Below, one piece after another: positions 56,400 through 64,000 of a stretch of 64,000 nt of DNA (the first letter of the stretch is position 1; each line of letters begins with the position of its first letter). This stretch comes from CAWCHZ01 sp963795555 (GTDB lineage Bacteria; Actinomycetota; Thermoleophilia; Solirubrobacterales; Solirubrobacteraceae). A program made the translations under genes and the position numbers. Under the pieces are notes generated by a model that was given only the letters and a program-made list of their open reading frames with translations, was not told where the DNA came from and searched no databases. The DNA is taken from positions 62,001 through 126,000 of the forward strand of contig CAWCHZ010000001.1 of the NCBI GenBank assembly GCA_963795555.1. The letters run 5' to 3'.

Positions 56400-57623
56400 A
56401 TGACAGGGGGCAAGAATGACGAGCTGGCGATGGACGAGCTCGCGATCGCCGAGCGGCTGATCCGCTACGACACGTCGCGCATCGAGGGCCTGCGCGCCGC
56501 GGCTGACTACGTCAGGGGCTGCCTGGAGCGGCAGGGCCTGGCGGTGCGCGAGTACGACCACAAGGGCCTGCCGGCGCTGCTGGCCGACGTTGGACCACAC
56601 GATGGGCCGAGCGTGATCCTGCACGGCCATCTCGACATCGTCCCCGGCCATCCGGATCAGCTCGAGCCGCAGATCGATGGCGACCGCCTCTACGGGCGCG
56701 GCGCCTATGACATGAAGGGCGGGCTGGCGGCGATGATCTGCGCGCTGCTCGACGCCCGCGCGCAGGGCCGCGTGCGGGTGCGCCTGGTCTGCGTGCCCGA
56801 CGAGGAGGCCGAGGACATCGATGAGCGTGCGATCGAGGCGCTCGTGCGCCAGGGCTACCGCGCCGACTTCGCGATCACCGGCGAGCCGACCGACATGCAC
56901 ATCGGCGTGCAGGCCAAGGGGGTGCTCGCGCTGCGCATCGAGGTCGCCGGTCGCGCCGCGCACGGCGCCACACCCTGGCTCGGCGACAACGCGGTGCTCA
57001 AGGCGATCGACGTCTTCCGCGCGATCGAGACGCTGCCCTTCAGTCGCCAGTCATCCGAGCTCTTCGACCGCCCGTCGATCTGCCTGGGGCGCATCTGGGG
57101 CGGCGATGCCTTCAACAAGGTGCCCGACTGCTGCACGATGGACGTCGGCATCCGCTACCTGCCCGGTCAGGACGCCGAGGCGATCCTCGCCCAGATCGCG
57201 GCGATGCCCGACGTGACGATCCGCCGCACGTTCAAGCGGGTGCCGGCGATGGTGCCGCGCTCCGACCCGTTCGTGCGTGCGCTGCGCCAGGCGGTTTCGC
57301 GCTCGATTGAGGGCGAGGCGCTCAGCGTCGGCCGCGACGGCGCCTCCGACGCGGTGGCCTTCCTGGAGGCGGGGATGCCGGCGGTCGAGTTCGGCCCGGT
57401 CGGCGCCGGTCACCACGGGCCACAGGAGTGGGTCTCGATCTCCTCGCTGGCACGCTATCGCCAGGCGCTCGGCGACTTCGTGCGTGCACTGCCGCAGATC
57501 ATTGGGGGGCGTGCCGATCAGGCCGCCGCGGCGCCGAGCGCCAGCGTGCCCCAGCCGACCCCGGCCCCCGCCGCCGGTGCGCCGGCGGTCATGAGGGCGC
57601 TCGACGGCGAGCGCGCTGTGTAG
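56400..57623 (+). CDS. M20-family metallopeptidase (ArgE/DapE-like)
   Basis: 407 residues. Metal ligands in VILHGHLDIVPG (His, then Asp), RGAYDMKGGLAAM (bridging Asp), VPDEEAED (catalytic Glu), and HHGPQEW near the C-terminus; a dimerisation domain lies between. Could be a deacylase of N-acyl amino acids or a carboxypeptidase. The dap or arg pathways are not represented nearby. The C-terminal 45 residues are Pro/Ala-rich. Confidence 0.85.
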   Translation: MTGGKNDELAMDELAIAERLIRYDTSRIEGLRAAADYVRGCLERQGLAVREYDHKGLPALLADVGPHDGPSVILHGHLDIVPGHPDQLEPQIDGDRLYGRGAYDMKGGLAAMICALLDARAQGRVRVRLVCVPDEEAEDIDERAIEALVRQGYRADFAITGEPTDMHIGVQAKGVLALRIEVAGRAAHGATPWLGDNAVLKAIDVFRAIETLPFSRQSSELFDRPSICLGRIWGGDAFNKVPDCCTMDVGIRYLPGQDAEAILAQIAAMPDVTIRRTFKRVPAMVPRSDPFVRALRQAVSRSIEGEALSVGRDGASDAVAFLEAGMPAVEFGPVGAGHHGPQEWVSISSLARYRQALGDFVRALPQIIGGRADQAAAAPSASVPQPTPAPAAGAPAVMRALDGERAV

Positions 57624-57636
57624 CCTTCGCCGGCGC

Positions 57637-58938
57637 ATGAGCAGCGAGCGAGAGCCGATCGGCGTGATCGGCACCGGATACGTCGGCCTCGTCACGGCCG
57701 CCGGCATGGCCGAGCTGGGCAGCGAGGTCTGGTGCGTCGACGTCGATGCCGACAAGGTCGCACGGCTGCGGCGCGGCGAGATCCCGATCTACGAGCCCGG
57801 CCTGGAGGCCCTCGTCGTCCGCCACCGCGAGCGGCTGCACTTCTCCACCGAGCTGAGCGGCGCGCTCGAGCACGCACGCCTGCTGTTCGTCGCCGTCGGC
57901 ACCCCGCCGACCCACTCCGGCGACGCCGACCTCTCGGCGATCGACGCCGTTGTGGCCGCCCTGCCCGCCTCCGACCGCCACGCGCTGGTGATGAAGTCGA
58001 CCGTGCCCTGCGGAACCGGCGCGCGGATCAGGCGGATCTTCGAGCAGCGTCACGGCATGGCGCTCAGCTACGTCTCCTGCCCGGAGTTCCTGCGCGAGGG
58101 CTCGGCGGTCAAGGACTTCCTGCACCCCGATCGCGTCGTCGTCGGCGACGACGACGAGTGGGCCGGTGATGCGGTGGTCGAGCTCTACGCGCCGCTGCAG
58201 GCGCCGCTCGTACGCACCGACATCCTCTCGGCCGAGATGATCAAGCTTGCCTCCAATGCCTTTTTGGTGACCAAGATCTCGTTCATCAACGAGATCGCCA
58301 ACGTCTGCGAGGAGGCCGGTGCCGACGTCGAGGAGGTGGCGCGCGGAATGGGGCTCGACGGGCGCATCGGGCCGCAGTTCCTGCGCGCGGGCATCGGCTA
58401 CGGCGGCTCCTGCTTTCCCAAGGACGTCACGGCGCTCAAGCAGCTCGCCGCCAACAGCGGCTATCACTTCCAGCTGCTGACCGCGGTGATCGAGGTCAAC
58501 GAACTGCAGAAGCGCCGCGTGATCGCCAAGCTGCAGAAGCACCTCGGCTCGCTCGTCGGACGCGAGGTGGCGCTGCTCGGGCTGGCGTTCAAGCCCGACA
58601 CCGACGACATGCGCGAGGCATCCTCGCTGGTGCTCGCCGCGCGCCTGCAGGGGGAGGGGGCGCGCGTGCGCGGCTATGACCCGGTCGCCGAGCCGCGCGC
58701 CCGCGAGCTGATGCCGGGCGTCGAGTTCGCCGAGTCCGCGGCGGAGGCGCTTGCCGGCGCCGACGCCTGCGTGCTGGTCACGGAGTGGGGGGAGTTCCGC
58801 GAGCTCGACTGGCAGCGGCTGGGCGCGCGGATGCGCGGCAAGCTCGTGATCGATGGGCGCAACTTCCTCGATCGCGTCGCGGTCGAGCGCGCCGGGCTCG
58901 CCTACGAGGGGATCGGCAGGTCGACGTGCAGGCGCTGA
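57637..58938 (+). CDS. ugd: UDP-glucose/GDP-mannose dehydrogenase
   Basis: 433 residues. Rossmann motif IGVIGTGYVGLVTAAGMAEL, KSTVPCGTG, and catalytic Cys259 in GYGGSCFPKDVTAL, followed by the UDP-binding GLAFKPDTDDMREA. Oxidises UDP-glucose to UDP-glucuronate (or a related NDP-hexose) for surface polysaccharide. Its last codons overlap the next gene by 13 bases, so the two sugar-nucleotide enzymes are coupled. Confidence 0.93.
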   Translation: MSSEREPIGVIGTGYVGLVTAAGMAELGSEVWCVDVDADKVARLRRGEIPIYEPGLEALVVRHRERLHFSTELSGALEHARLLFVAVGTPPTHSGDADLSAIDAVVAALPASDRHALVMKSTVPCGTGARIRRIFEQRHGMALSYVSCPEFLREGSAVKDFLHPDRVVVGDDDEWAGDAVVELYAPLQAPLVRTDILSAEMIKLASNAFLVTKISFINEIANVCEEAGADVEEVARGMGLDGRIGPQFLRAGIGYGGSCFPKDVTALKQLAANSGYHFQLLTAVIEVNELQKRRVIAKLQKHLGSLVGREVALLGLAFKPDTDDMREASSLVLAARLQGEGARVRGYDPVAEPRARELMPGVEFAESAAEALAGADACVLVTEWGEFRELDWQRLGARMRGKLVIDGRNFLDRVAVERAGLAYEGIGRSTCRR

Positions 58939-60026
58939 TCCTCGCCGGTGGCGAGGGCACGCGGCTGCGGCCGCTGACCTCGACGATCCCCAAGCTGGTC
59001 GTCCCGCTCGTCGACCGGCCGTTCGTCGCCTACACGCTCGAGTGGCTGCGCGCGCACGGGGTCGATGACATCGTGATCTCCTGCGGCTTCCTCGCGAACG
59101 GGGTGCGCAACGTGCTCGGCGACGGCGCCGCCTACGGGGTGCGCGTGCGCTACGTCGAGGAGCCGCGCCCGCTCGGCACCGCCGGCGCGGTCAAGTTCGC
59201 GGAGCCGCTGCTCGACGAGCGCTTCGTCGTGCTCAACGGCGACGTGCTGACCGATCTCGACATCAGCGGCCAGCTCGCCCGGCACGAGCGCTGCGGGGCG
59301 CGCGCGACGATCGCCCTGATCGCGGTCGACGATCCGTCCGCCTACGGCCTGGTGCGTCTCGGCGATGGTGACGTCGTGCGCGAGTTCGTCGAGAAGCCCT
59401 CCTCCGACCAGATCGACACCAACCTGATCAACGCCGGCGCCTACGTGCTCGAGCGCGACGTGCTGGCGGCGATCCCGCCTGACAGCAACAGCTCGATCGA
59501 GCGCGACATCTTCCCGGCGCTCGTCGACGACGGCCTCTACGGCTGTCCGGCGCAGGGCTACTGGCTGGACATCGGCACCCCCCAGCGCTACCTCCAGGCG
59601 ACCTTCGACATCCTCGAGCGCAACGTCGCGACCGAGGTCGGCGCGCGGCTGGGGAGCTCGTTCCTCGCCGTCGATGAGACGGTCGTCGACGAGGGCCGGA
59701 TCGTGCCGCCGGCGGTGGTCCAGAGCGGCGTGCAGATCGCCAGCGGCGCGCGCGTCGGCAGCCTGGCGGTGCTGGGCCACGACGTCTGCGTCGGCGAGGG
59801 CAGCGTCGTCGAGCGGGCTGTGGTGCTCAACGGCGCGCGGATCGCCGAGCATTGCGTGGTGCGCGACTGCATCGTCGCGGCCGGCGTCAGCATCGGGCGT
59901 GCCAGCCACGTCGAGGGCGGCGCGGTCATCGGCGAGGGCGTAATGATCGGCGCGGAGAACCTGATCAGGGCCGGAGCGCGTATCTTCCCCGGCGTGAGCC
60001 TGCCCGACGGAGCGATCCGCTTTTGA
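58926..60026 (+). CDS. NDP-sugar pyrophosphorylase with left-handed beta-helix
   Basis: 366 residues from GTG 58926. AGGEGTRLRPLTSTIPKLVV is the nucleotidyltransferase signature, followed by GTAGAVKF, LNGDVLTDLDI and EKPSSDQIDTNLINAGAYV; a hexapeptide beta-helix fills residues about 250-365. Resembles mannose-1-phosphate guanylyltransferase and glucose-1-phosphate thymidylyl/uridylyltransferases; the sugar cannot be assigned. Coupled upstream to UDP-glucose dehydrogenase and downstream to the isomerase. Confidence 0.87.
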   Translation: MQALILAGGEGTRLRPLTSTIPKLVVPLVDRPFVAYTLEWLRAHGVDDIVISCGFLANGVRNVLGDGAAYGVRVRYVEEPRPLGTAGAVKFAEPLLDERFVVLNGDVLTDLDISGQLARHERCGARATIALIAVDDPSAYGLVRLGDGDVVREFVEKPSSDQIDTNLINAGAYVLERDVLAAIPPDSNSSIERDIFPALVDDGLYGCPAQGYWLDIGTPQRYLQATFDILERNVATEVGARLGSSFLAVDETVVDEGRIVPPAVVQSGVQIASGARVGSLAVLGHDVCVGEGSVVERAVVLNGARIAEHCVVRDCIVAAGVSIGRASHVEGGAVIGEGVMIGAENLIRAGARIFPGVSLPDGAIRF

Positions 60027-61096
60027 GCCCGGGAAGCGAGCCGTTGCTGAGCACGCTCGACGTGGCCGCGATCGAGCGGGTCGATCCGAGCGGTCAGCTG
60101 GGGCACATCCTCGACCTGCCCGAGCAGCTGCGCGATGCGCTCTGGCGAGTCCAGTCGGCCGCGCTCAAGCCCCAGGACGCCGCCGGCGGCATCGTGGTCG
60201 CCGGGATGGGAGGCTCCGGTGTCGGCGGCGCACTCGCCCAGGCCGTGCTGGGGTCGCTCGCCAGCCGGCCGCTGGTCAGCAACAACGACTACGGGCTGCC
60301 CGGCTGGACGACGCCCGACACGACGGTGCTCTGCGCGAGCTACTCCGGCGAGACCGAGGAGACGCTCGCCTGCTATGAGGCCGCGGGCGCGTTGGGGGCG
60401 CGGCGAATCGTCGTGACGACCGGTGGCGCGCTGGCCGCCGCGGCGCGCGCCGACGACGTGCCGGTGATCCCCGTGCCGGGCGGCCTGCAGCCCCGCGCCG
60501 CGGTCGCCTACATGACGGTCGCGGCGCTCGAGGTCGCGGCGCTGTCGGGCGTTGGCCCGAGCCTGCGCTCGGAGATCGACGTTGCCGCCGCGCACGTCGA
60601 GGCGCTCGTCACCGAATGGGGACCCGACGCGCCTGACGACAGCCTCGCCAAGTCGCTGGCGCTGCGCCTGCACGGCACGATCCCGCTGATCGCCGGCGCC
60701 GGGCTGACCGTCCCCGTCGCCTACCGCTGGAAGACGCAGATCAACGAGAACGCGAAGATGCCCTGCTTCAGCAACGACCTGCCCGAGCTCGACCACAACG
60801 AGATCGCCGGCTGGGAGGGTGCGCCGGCGCTCGGGCGCTTCGCCGCCGTCTTCCTCGACGACGACGACCTGCACCCGCGCGTGCGCAGCCGCATCCAGCA
60901 CACCGGCGCCGTGATCGAGCCGCTGGCCGCCACCGTGGCGATCGTGCAGTCGCGCGGCGAGAACGCCGTCGAGCGGCTGTTCTCGCTGGTCCTGCTGGGC
61001 GACCTCGTGTCGCTCTACCTGGCGGTCCTGCGCGGCGTCGACCCCGCGCCGGTCACCGCGATCGAGCAGCTCAAGCGGGACCTGGCGCGGGCCTGA
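60023..61096 (+). CDS. Phosphoglucose/phosphomannose isomerase-type SIS protein
   Basis: 357 residues; TTG 60023 overlaps the previous stop as TTGA. Two SIS domains: GGIVVAGMGGSGVGGALAQA, CASYSGETEETLACYEAAG, then WKTQINENAKMPCFSNDLPE with the Glu/His of this family (TIGR02128-like). Supplies fructose-6-/mannose-6-phosphate to NDP-sugar synthesis, consistent with neighbours. Its TGA abuts the opposing stop at 61097. Confidence 0.87.
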   Translation: MSPGSEPLLSTLDVAAIERVDPSGQLGHILDLPEQLRDALWRVQSAALKPQDAAGGIVVAGMGGSGVGGALAQAVLGSLASRPLVSNNDYGLPGWTTPDTTVLCASYSGETEETLACYEAAGALGARRIVVTTGGALAAAARADDVPVIPVPGGLQPRAAVAYMTVAALEVAALSGVGPSLRSEIDVAAAHVEALVTEWGPDAPDDSLAKSLALRLHGTIPLIAGAGLTVPVAYRWKTQINENAKMPCFSNDLPELDHNEIAGWEGAPALGRFAAVFLDDDDLHPRVRSRIQHTGAVIEPLAATVAIVQSRGENAVERLFSLVLLGDLVSLYLAVLRGVDPAPVTAIEQLKRDLARA

Positions 61097-62362
61097 TCAG
61101 CCTGTTGGCAGGGTCTGGACGAGGGGGGCGCCCTGCGCCGGCTGGCCCGGCGGTGGGGCGGCGAACGGGTCGAAGGAGAGCGGCGGCTTGGTCGCGAGCC
61201 CCCGCTTGAACGCAGTGCGCGTCCAGCCCCACAGCGCCCAGTAGGAGGAGACCGGCCGGCCGCGTGGCGTCATGATCGCGGTGTCGAACACGCGGAAGCG
61301 CGCCGGCGGCTGGATCAGCAGGAACTGGACCAGCTCCTTGACGTGGGGTGCCCGCTCGGCCATGTCGAAGGCCGTGCTCAGATAGCGCGCGCGGACGTTC
61401 TGGGGCAGGCCGCGGGCGGTGCTCTCGAGCGTGCCGTACTCGGTCAGATAGATCGGCATCGCACCGCCGTGGGTGTAGCGCAGCGCGCCGCTGCGCCCCA
61501 GGCGCGCGAGCGCGTCGTCGAGGCGCCAGAGCGTCGCCAGCGTCACGTTGTCGGCGCCGGGGTAGGGCGCCCAGACGGGCCGCGTGAGGTCGTAGGGATG
61601 GTGGGCATAGCCGTCGGCGTGCAGCGTCGCGCAACGGTTGACGCGCTGCCAGCGGGCGTTGACGCAGGCGACGCCGCGCAGGAACGCCAGCGGCGCGGTC
61701 GAGCGCCCCGGCTCGTAGTAGGGGCTGGTGTTGCCGATCAGCACCTGGATCGTCGGGTCGACCTGCTTGATCACCTTGTAGGCCGCCTCGTAGAGGGCGC
61801 GGTAGAGGCTGGGTCCCTGACGCAGCGGCGCCAGCCAGCCGCCCCAGTTGGGCTCGTTCCAGATCTCATAGCGCCCGACGTGGCGCTGGGCGAAGTGCTG
61901 TGCGGCCGCGGCGGCGAACTGTCCGAACAGGCGTGCGTTGGGCTTGTAGACGCCGACGCGGTGGTTGGCGGTCGCCCACGCCGGCGCGGGTCCGTCGAGC
62001 GTCAGCTGGACGTGGATCCCGTAGCGTGCCGCCTGGTCGATCGCGAAGTCGATCGAGCCCCAGTTGTAGGTGATCTTGCGCGGCACCCTGCGGCTGCGCG
62101 GGCTCGACGCCACGCTGGCCCAGCCGACGTTGACGCGCATCCAGCTGACGCCGAGGGCTCGTGTCTGCGCGAGCGCCTTGGTGCGGTTGTAGTAGGCCCT
62201 CGTCACGAAGACGCTGTCGTCCTGGATGCCGACCTGCAGGCCGCGGGCGGCGTGCGCGGCGTGCGCGGGGATCAAGGTCGCGCCCAGCAGCAGCGGCGCG
62301 AGCAGCGCGGCGCGCAGCCAGTGGCGCGGGGAGCGGTGACAGGAAAGGGGGGCGTGATCCAT
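61097..62362 (-). CDS. Secreted clan-A glycoside hydrolase-like protein
   Basis: 421 residues from ATG 62362. Signal peptide about 1-38. A TIM-barrel pattern with ALGVSWMRVNVGWASV, the acid/base motif YEIWNEPNWGG and the nucleophile motif IYLTEYGTLES, as in cellulase/GH39/GH5-like families. Substrate unknown. An in-frame ATG at 62395 would add 11 residues. Convergent with the isomerase gene: the two stops touch (TGATCA). Confidence 0.82.
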   Translation of the reverse strand: MDHAPLSCHRSPRHWLRAALLAPLLLGATLIPAHAAHAARGLQVGIQDDSVFVTRAYYNRTKALAQTRALGVSWMRVNVGWASVASSPRSRRVPRKITYNWGSIDFAIDQAARYGIHVQLTLDGPAPAWATANHRVGVYKPNARLFGQFAAAAAQHFAQRHVGRYEIWNEPNWGGWLAPLRQGPSLYRALYEAAYKVIKQVDPTIQVLIGNTSPYYEPGRSTAPLAFLRGVACVNARWQRVNRCATLHADGYAHHPYDLTRPVWAPYPGADNVTLATLWRLDDALARLGRSGALRYTHGGAMPIYLTEYGTLESTARGLPQNVRARYLSTAFDMAERAPHVKELVQFLLIQPPARFRVFDTAIMTPRGRPVSSYWALWGWTRTAFKRGLATKPPLSFDPFAAPPPGQPAQGAPLVQTLPTG

Positions 62363-62486
62363 GCGGGCAGGTCCAGTCCTCGGGGTCGCGGGCATGCTAA
62401 GGGCAACACAACCCGTCAGCGGGCCCATTGTTGCGCTCCAACGGCTCGGCCCTGGCGCGGGGGGCCGGGCGGGCCCCGGCACAACC

Positions 62487-62508
62487 TTGACATCGCCTTG
62501 GTAATGTC
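62487..62508 (+). promoter_or_regulatory. MerR-gene promoter with inverted repeat
   Basis: TAATGT (62502-62507) ends 7 bases before ATG 62515, implying a leaderless mRNA. GACAT (62489-62493) and ATGTC (62504-62508) form an inverted repeat with a 10-base centre that overlaps the -10: a likely autoregulatory site. Confidence 0.45.
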
Positions 62509-62514
62509 CAGTCG

Positions 62515-62820
62515 ATGCGCGGCGACGCCTCGACGATCCACGACGCGGCGCACGTGACCGGCTGGTCGGCGCGCATGCTCCGCTACCTGGACCGGCTCGG
62601 GTTCGTCGCGGCGCCGCGCTCGGCGTCCGGCTATCGGCTCTACGGGCCCGTTGAGCTCGAGCGCCTGCGCTCGCTGCGCGCGCTGCTGGACGAATTCGAT
62701 GTCTCCCTGGCGGACCTGGCGTTTGCGCGCCGGCTGCGCGACGACGAGCGGCTGCAGACGAGGATCGACGCGTGGTTGACTGACGCCACGACGCGGGCAC
62801 CGAGGAGCAGGGCGGCATGA
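62515..62820 (+). CDS. Short MerR-family regulator
   Basis: 101 residues. Winged-helix STIHDAAHVTGWSARMLRYLDRL, then RSASGYRLYGPVELERLRSL, followed by a short helix; no effector domain or cysteine. The size resembles HspR/BldC-type small MerR proteins. Located 13 bases before an NDP-sugar pyrophosphorylase gene, which it may control. Confidence 0.85.
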   Translation: MRGDASTIHDAAHVTGWSARMLRYLDRLGFVAAPRSASGYRLYGPVELERLRSLRALLDEFDVSLADLAFARRLRDDERLQTRIDAWLTDATTRAPRSRAA

Positions 62821-62833
62821 CCGGGGAGCCGCG

Positions 62834-63859
62834 ATGAGGGCGATGGTGCTGGCGGCCGGTCTCGGGACGCGGCTGCGCCCGCTCACGCATGAGCTGCCCA
62901 AGCCGATGGTGCCGGTGCTCGATCGCCCGGTGATGGCACACATCCTCGACCTGCTGGCGCGCCACGGGATCGACGGGGTGATCGCCAACCTGCACTACTT
63001 CCCGGACGTCATCCGCGGCTACGTCGGCGAGTCGATCCGCTACAGCTTCGAGCAGGAGCTGCTCGGCACGGCCGGCGGCGTGCGCAACTGCGCCGACTTC
63101 CTCGTCGAGGATGGAGCGTTCCTGGTGATCTCGGGCGACGCGCTGACCGACATCGACCTCGACGCGTTCCGGGCGCGCCACCGCGAGGCTGGTGGGATCG
63201 CCACGCTGGCCGTCAAGCGCGTGCCCGACACGCGCGAGTACGGCGTGGTCGTCCACGACGCCGACGGGCGCGTGGTCGGCTTCCAGGAGAAGCCCGACCC
63301 GCCTGAGGCGCTGTCGGACCTGGGCAACTGCGGCATCTACATATTCGAGCCGGAGATCTTCGACTACTTCCCGGCGCGGCCGTTCGCCGACTGGGCGCAG
63401 GACGTCTTCCCCGCCCTGCTCCAGCACGATGTGCCGTTCCACATCCACGAGCTCGACGAGTACTGGAACGACGTCGGCTCGCTGCCCGAGCTGCTGCAGG
63501 GAACCTTCGACGCACTCGAGGGTCGGCTCGATCTGCGCGGCCCGGGCGAGCGTGTCGCCGACGGCGTGACGGTCGGCGAGGGCTCCAGCCTGGATGGCGT
63601 GACGATCGTCGAGCCGCCCGTCTGGATCGGGCGCGACGTCGAGCTCGGCCCAGGCGTGCAGCTGCACGGGCCGGTCGTGCTCGGTGACGGCGCCCGCGTT
63701 GGAGCCGGGGCCGCGCTGCGCGCCTCGATCCTCTTTCCCGGCGCCGAGCTGCCGGCCGAGGCGATCCTGATCGGCGCGATCGCCGGTCACACCGCGATCG
63801 TCGAGCACCTGCGCCCGCGCCAGGCGGCGCCGGACGTGCGTCGCCGGCGAGTTGCCTAG
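62834..63859 (+). CDS. NDP-sugar pyrophosphorylase with beta-helix, second copy
   Basis: 341 residues. AAGLGTRLRPLTHELPKPMV, LLGTAGGVRNCADFLV, ISGDALTDIDLDAF, VVGFQEKPDPPEALSDLGNC and a C-terminal left-handed helix (about 235-320). Same class as the protein at 58926 but only distantly alike, so probably makes a different nucleotide sugar. GGGGAG lies eight bases upstream of ATG 62834. Confidence 0.88.
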   Translation: MRAMVLAAGLGTRLRPLTHELPKPMVPVLDRPVMAHILDLLARHGIDGVIANLHYFPDVIRGYVGESIRYSFEQELLGTAGGVRNCADFLVEDGAFLVISGDALTDIDLDAFRARHREAGGIATLAVKRVPDTREYGVVVHDADGRVVGFQEKPDPPEALSDLGNCGIYIFEPEIFDYFPARPFADWAQDVFPALLQHDVPFHIHELDEYWNDVGSLPELLQGTFDALEGRLDLRGPGERVADGVTVGEGSSLDGVTIVEPPVWIGRDVELGPGVQLHGPVVLGDGARVGAGAALRASILFPGAELPAEAILIGAIAGHTAIVEHLRPRQAAPDVRRRRVA

Positions 63860-63904
63860 CTCGCAATCGGGTGTTGCCGCCGCGCCGCGTACTGGCCCGC
63901 CGGG

Positions 63905-64000
63905 TCAGGCGCCGGGCAGCTCGGAGGGCAGCTCGTAGCGCTCGACACGCTGCTCGGCGTGCTCGGACTCGCCGAGCACGCGGATGAACATCGCCATCAG
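63905..64000 (-). CDS. C-terminal 31 codons of an unidentified gene
   Basis: Open on the minus strand from the window edge to TGA 63905-63907, encoding MFIRVLGESEHAEQRVERYE then LPSELPGA. Too short to identify. Convergent with the pyrophosphorylase gene. Confidence 0.45.
   Translation of the reverse strand: MMAMFIRVLGESEHAEQRVERYELPSELPGA

Noticed and set aside
62487..62507. TTGACA at 62487 as the -35 of the MerR promoter
   Set aside because: Only 9 bases from the TAATGT box, too close for a sigma-A pair; interpreted instead as part of an inverted repeat.
61097..63808. A 903-codon minus-strand reading frame
   Set aside because: Only the first 421 codons (from the stop side) encode a recognisable protein; the rest is the complement of the MerR and pyrophosphorylase genes.

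Overview
The window is very GC-rich, gene-dense bacterial chromosome. Gene order and protein types point to a deep-branching actinomycete of class Thermoleophilia (Solirubrobacterales-like). The evidence is the run rpmE - DUF1385 - prfA - prmC - tsaC - glyA - WecA-like - atp operon, the ergothioneine genes egtB/egtD, an actinobacterial paired ArsA-type ATPase, a type-A primary sigma factor, c-di-AMP riboswitches in front of cell-wall enzymes, and many apparently leaderless promoters. The taxonomic call is an inference from synteny; there is no rRNA here.

Layout. 1-4.1 kb: start of a GluQRS-like synthetase, small zinc-ribbon protein, a GT2 glycosyltransferase with five perfect octapeptide repeats, cold-shock protein, VOC protein with no normal start codon, fatty-acid hydroxylase, rhodanese. 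4.1-15.3 kb: a c-di-AMP riboswitch with an NlpC/P60 hydrolase, membrane protein and zincin, egtD/egtB, RibD-type reductase, glpX, moeA, a second c-di-AMP riboswitch (minus strand) with an RlpA-like protein that seems to start at ATT, then the primary sigma factor. 15.4-25.6 kb: orphan PilT, HxlR regulator, a tRNA-like fragment beside an unrecognised 467-residue protein, Nei-type glycosylase, two ArsA-like ATPases with complementary P-loop changes, then parA-ftsZ-ggt as one overlapping unit. 25.6-31.8 kb: LON-domain protein, two divergent methyltransferases from one shared -10, and a methyltransferase / GH57 / GT4 / acetyltransferase group that resembles the mycobacterial methylglucose lipopolysaccharide cluster. 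31.9-41.6 kb: acyl-CoA metabolism (meaB, thiolase, methylmalonyl-CoA mutase small subunit, etfB-etfA-ETF dehydrogenase) with pepA and a secreted CARDB-like protein. 41.6-56.3 kb: translation genes, glyA, a WecA-like transferase and the complete F1Fo ATP synthase operon (atpZ-I-B-E-F-H-A-G-D-C) with its own promoter and a terminator hairpin in the leader. 56.4-64 kb: M20 peptidase, UDP-glucose dehydrogenase, two NDP-sugar pyrophosphorylases, phosphoglucose/phosphomannose isomerase, a secreted glycosidase and a MerR regulator: nucleotide-sugar supply for surface polysaccharide.

Themes. (1) Eleven starts have a TANNNT box ending 6-8 bases upstream with no Shine-Dalgarno, so leaderless mRNAs look common. 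(2) Short tandem duplications are frequent, both in-frame inside genes and at gene 3' ends, where they copy the stop codon. (3) Both peptidoglycan-remodelling secreted proteins are under c-di-AMP riboswitches. No prophage, transposon, CRISPR array or complete tRNA/rRNA gene was seen.
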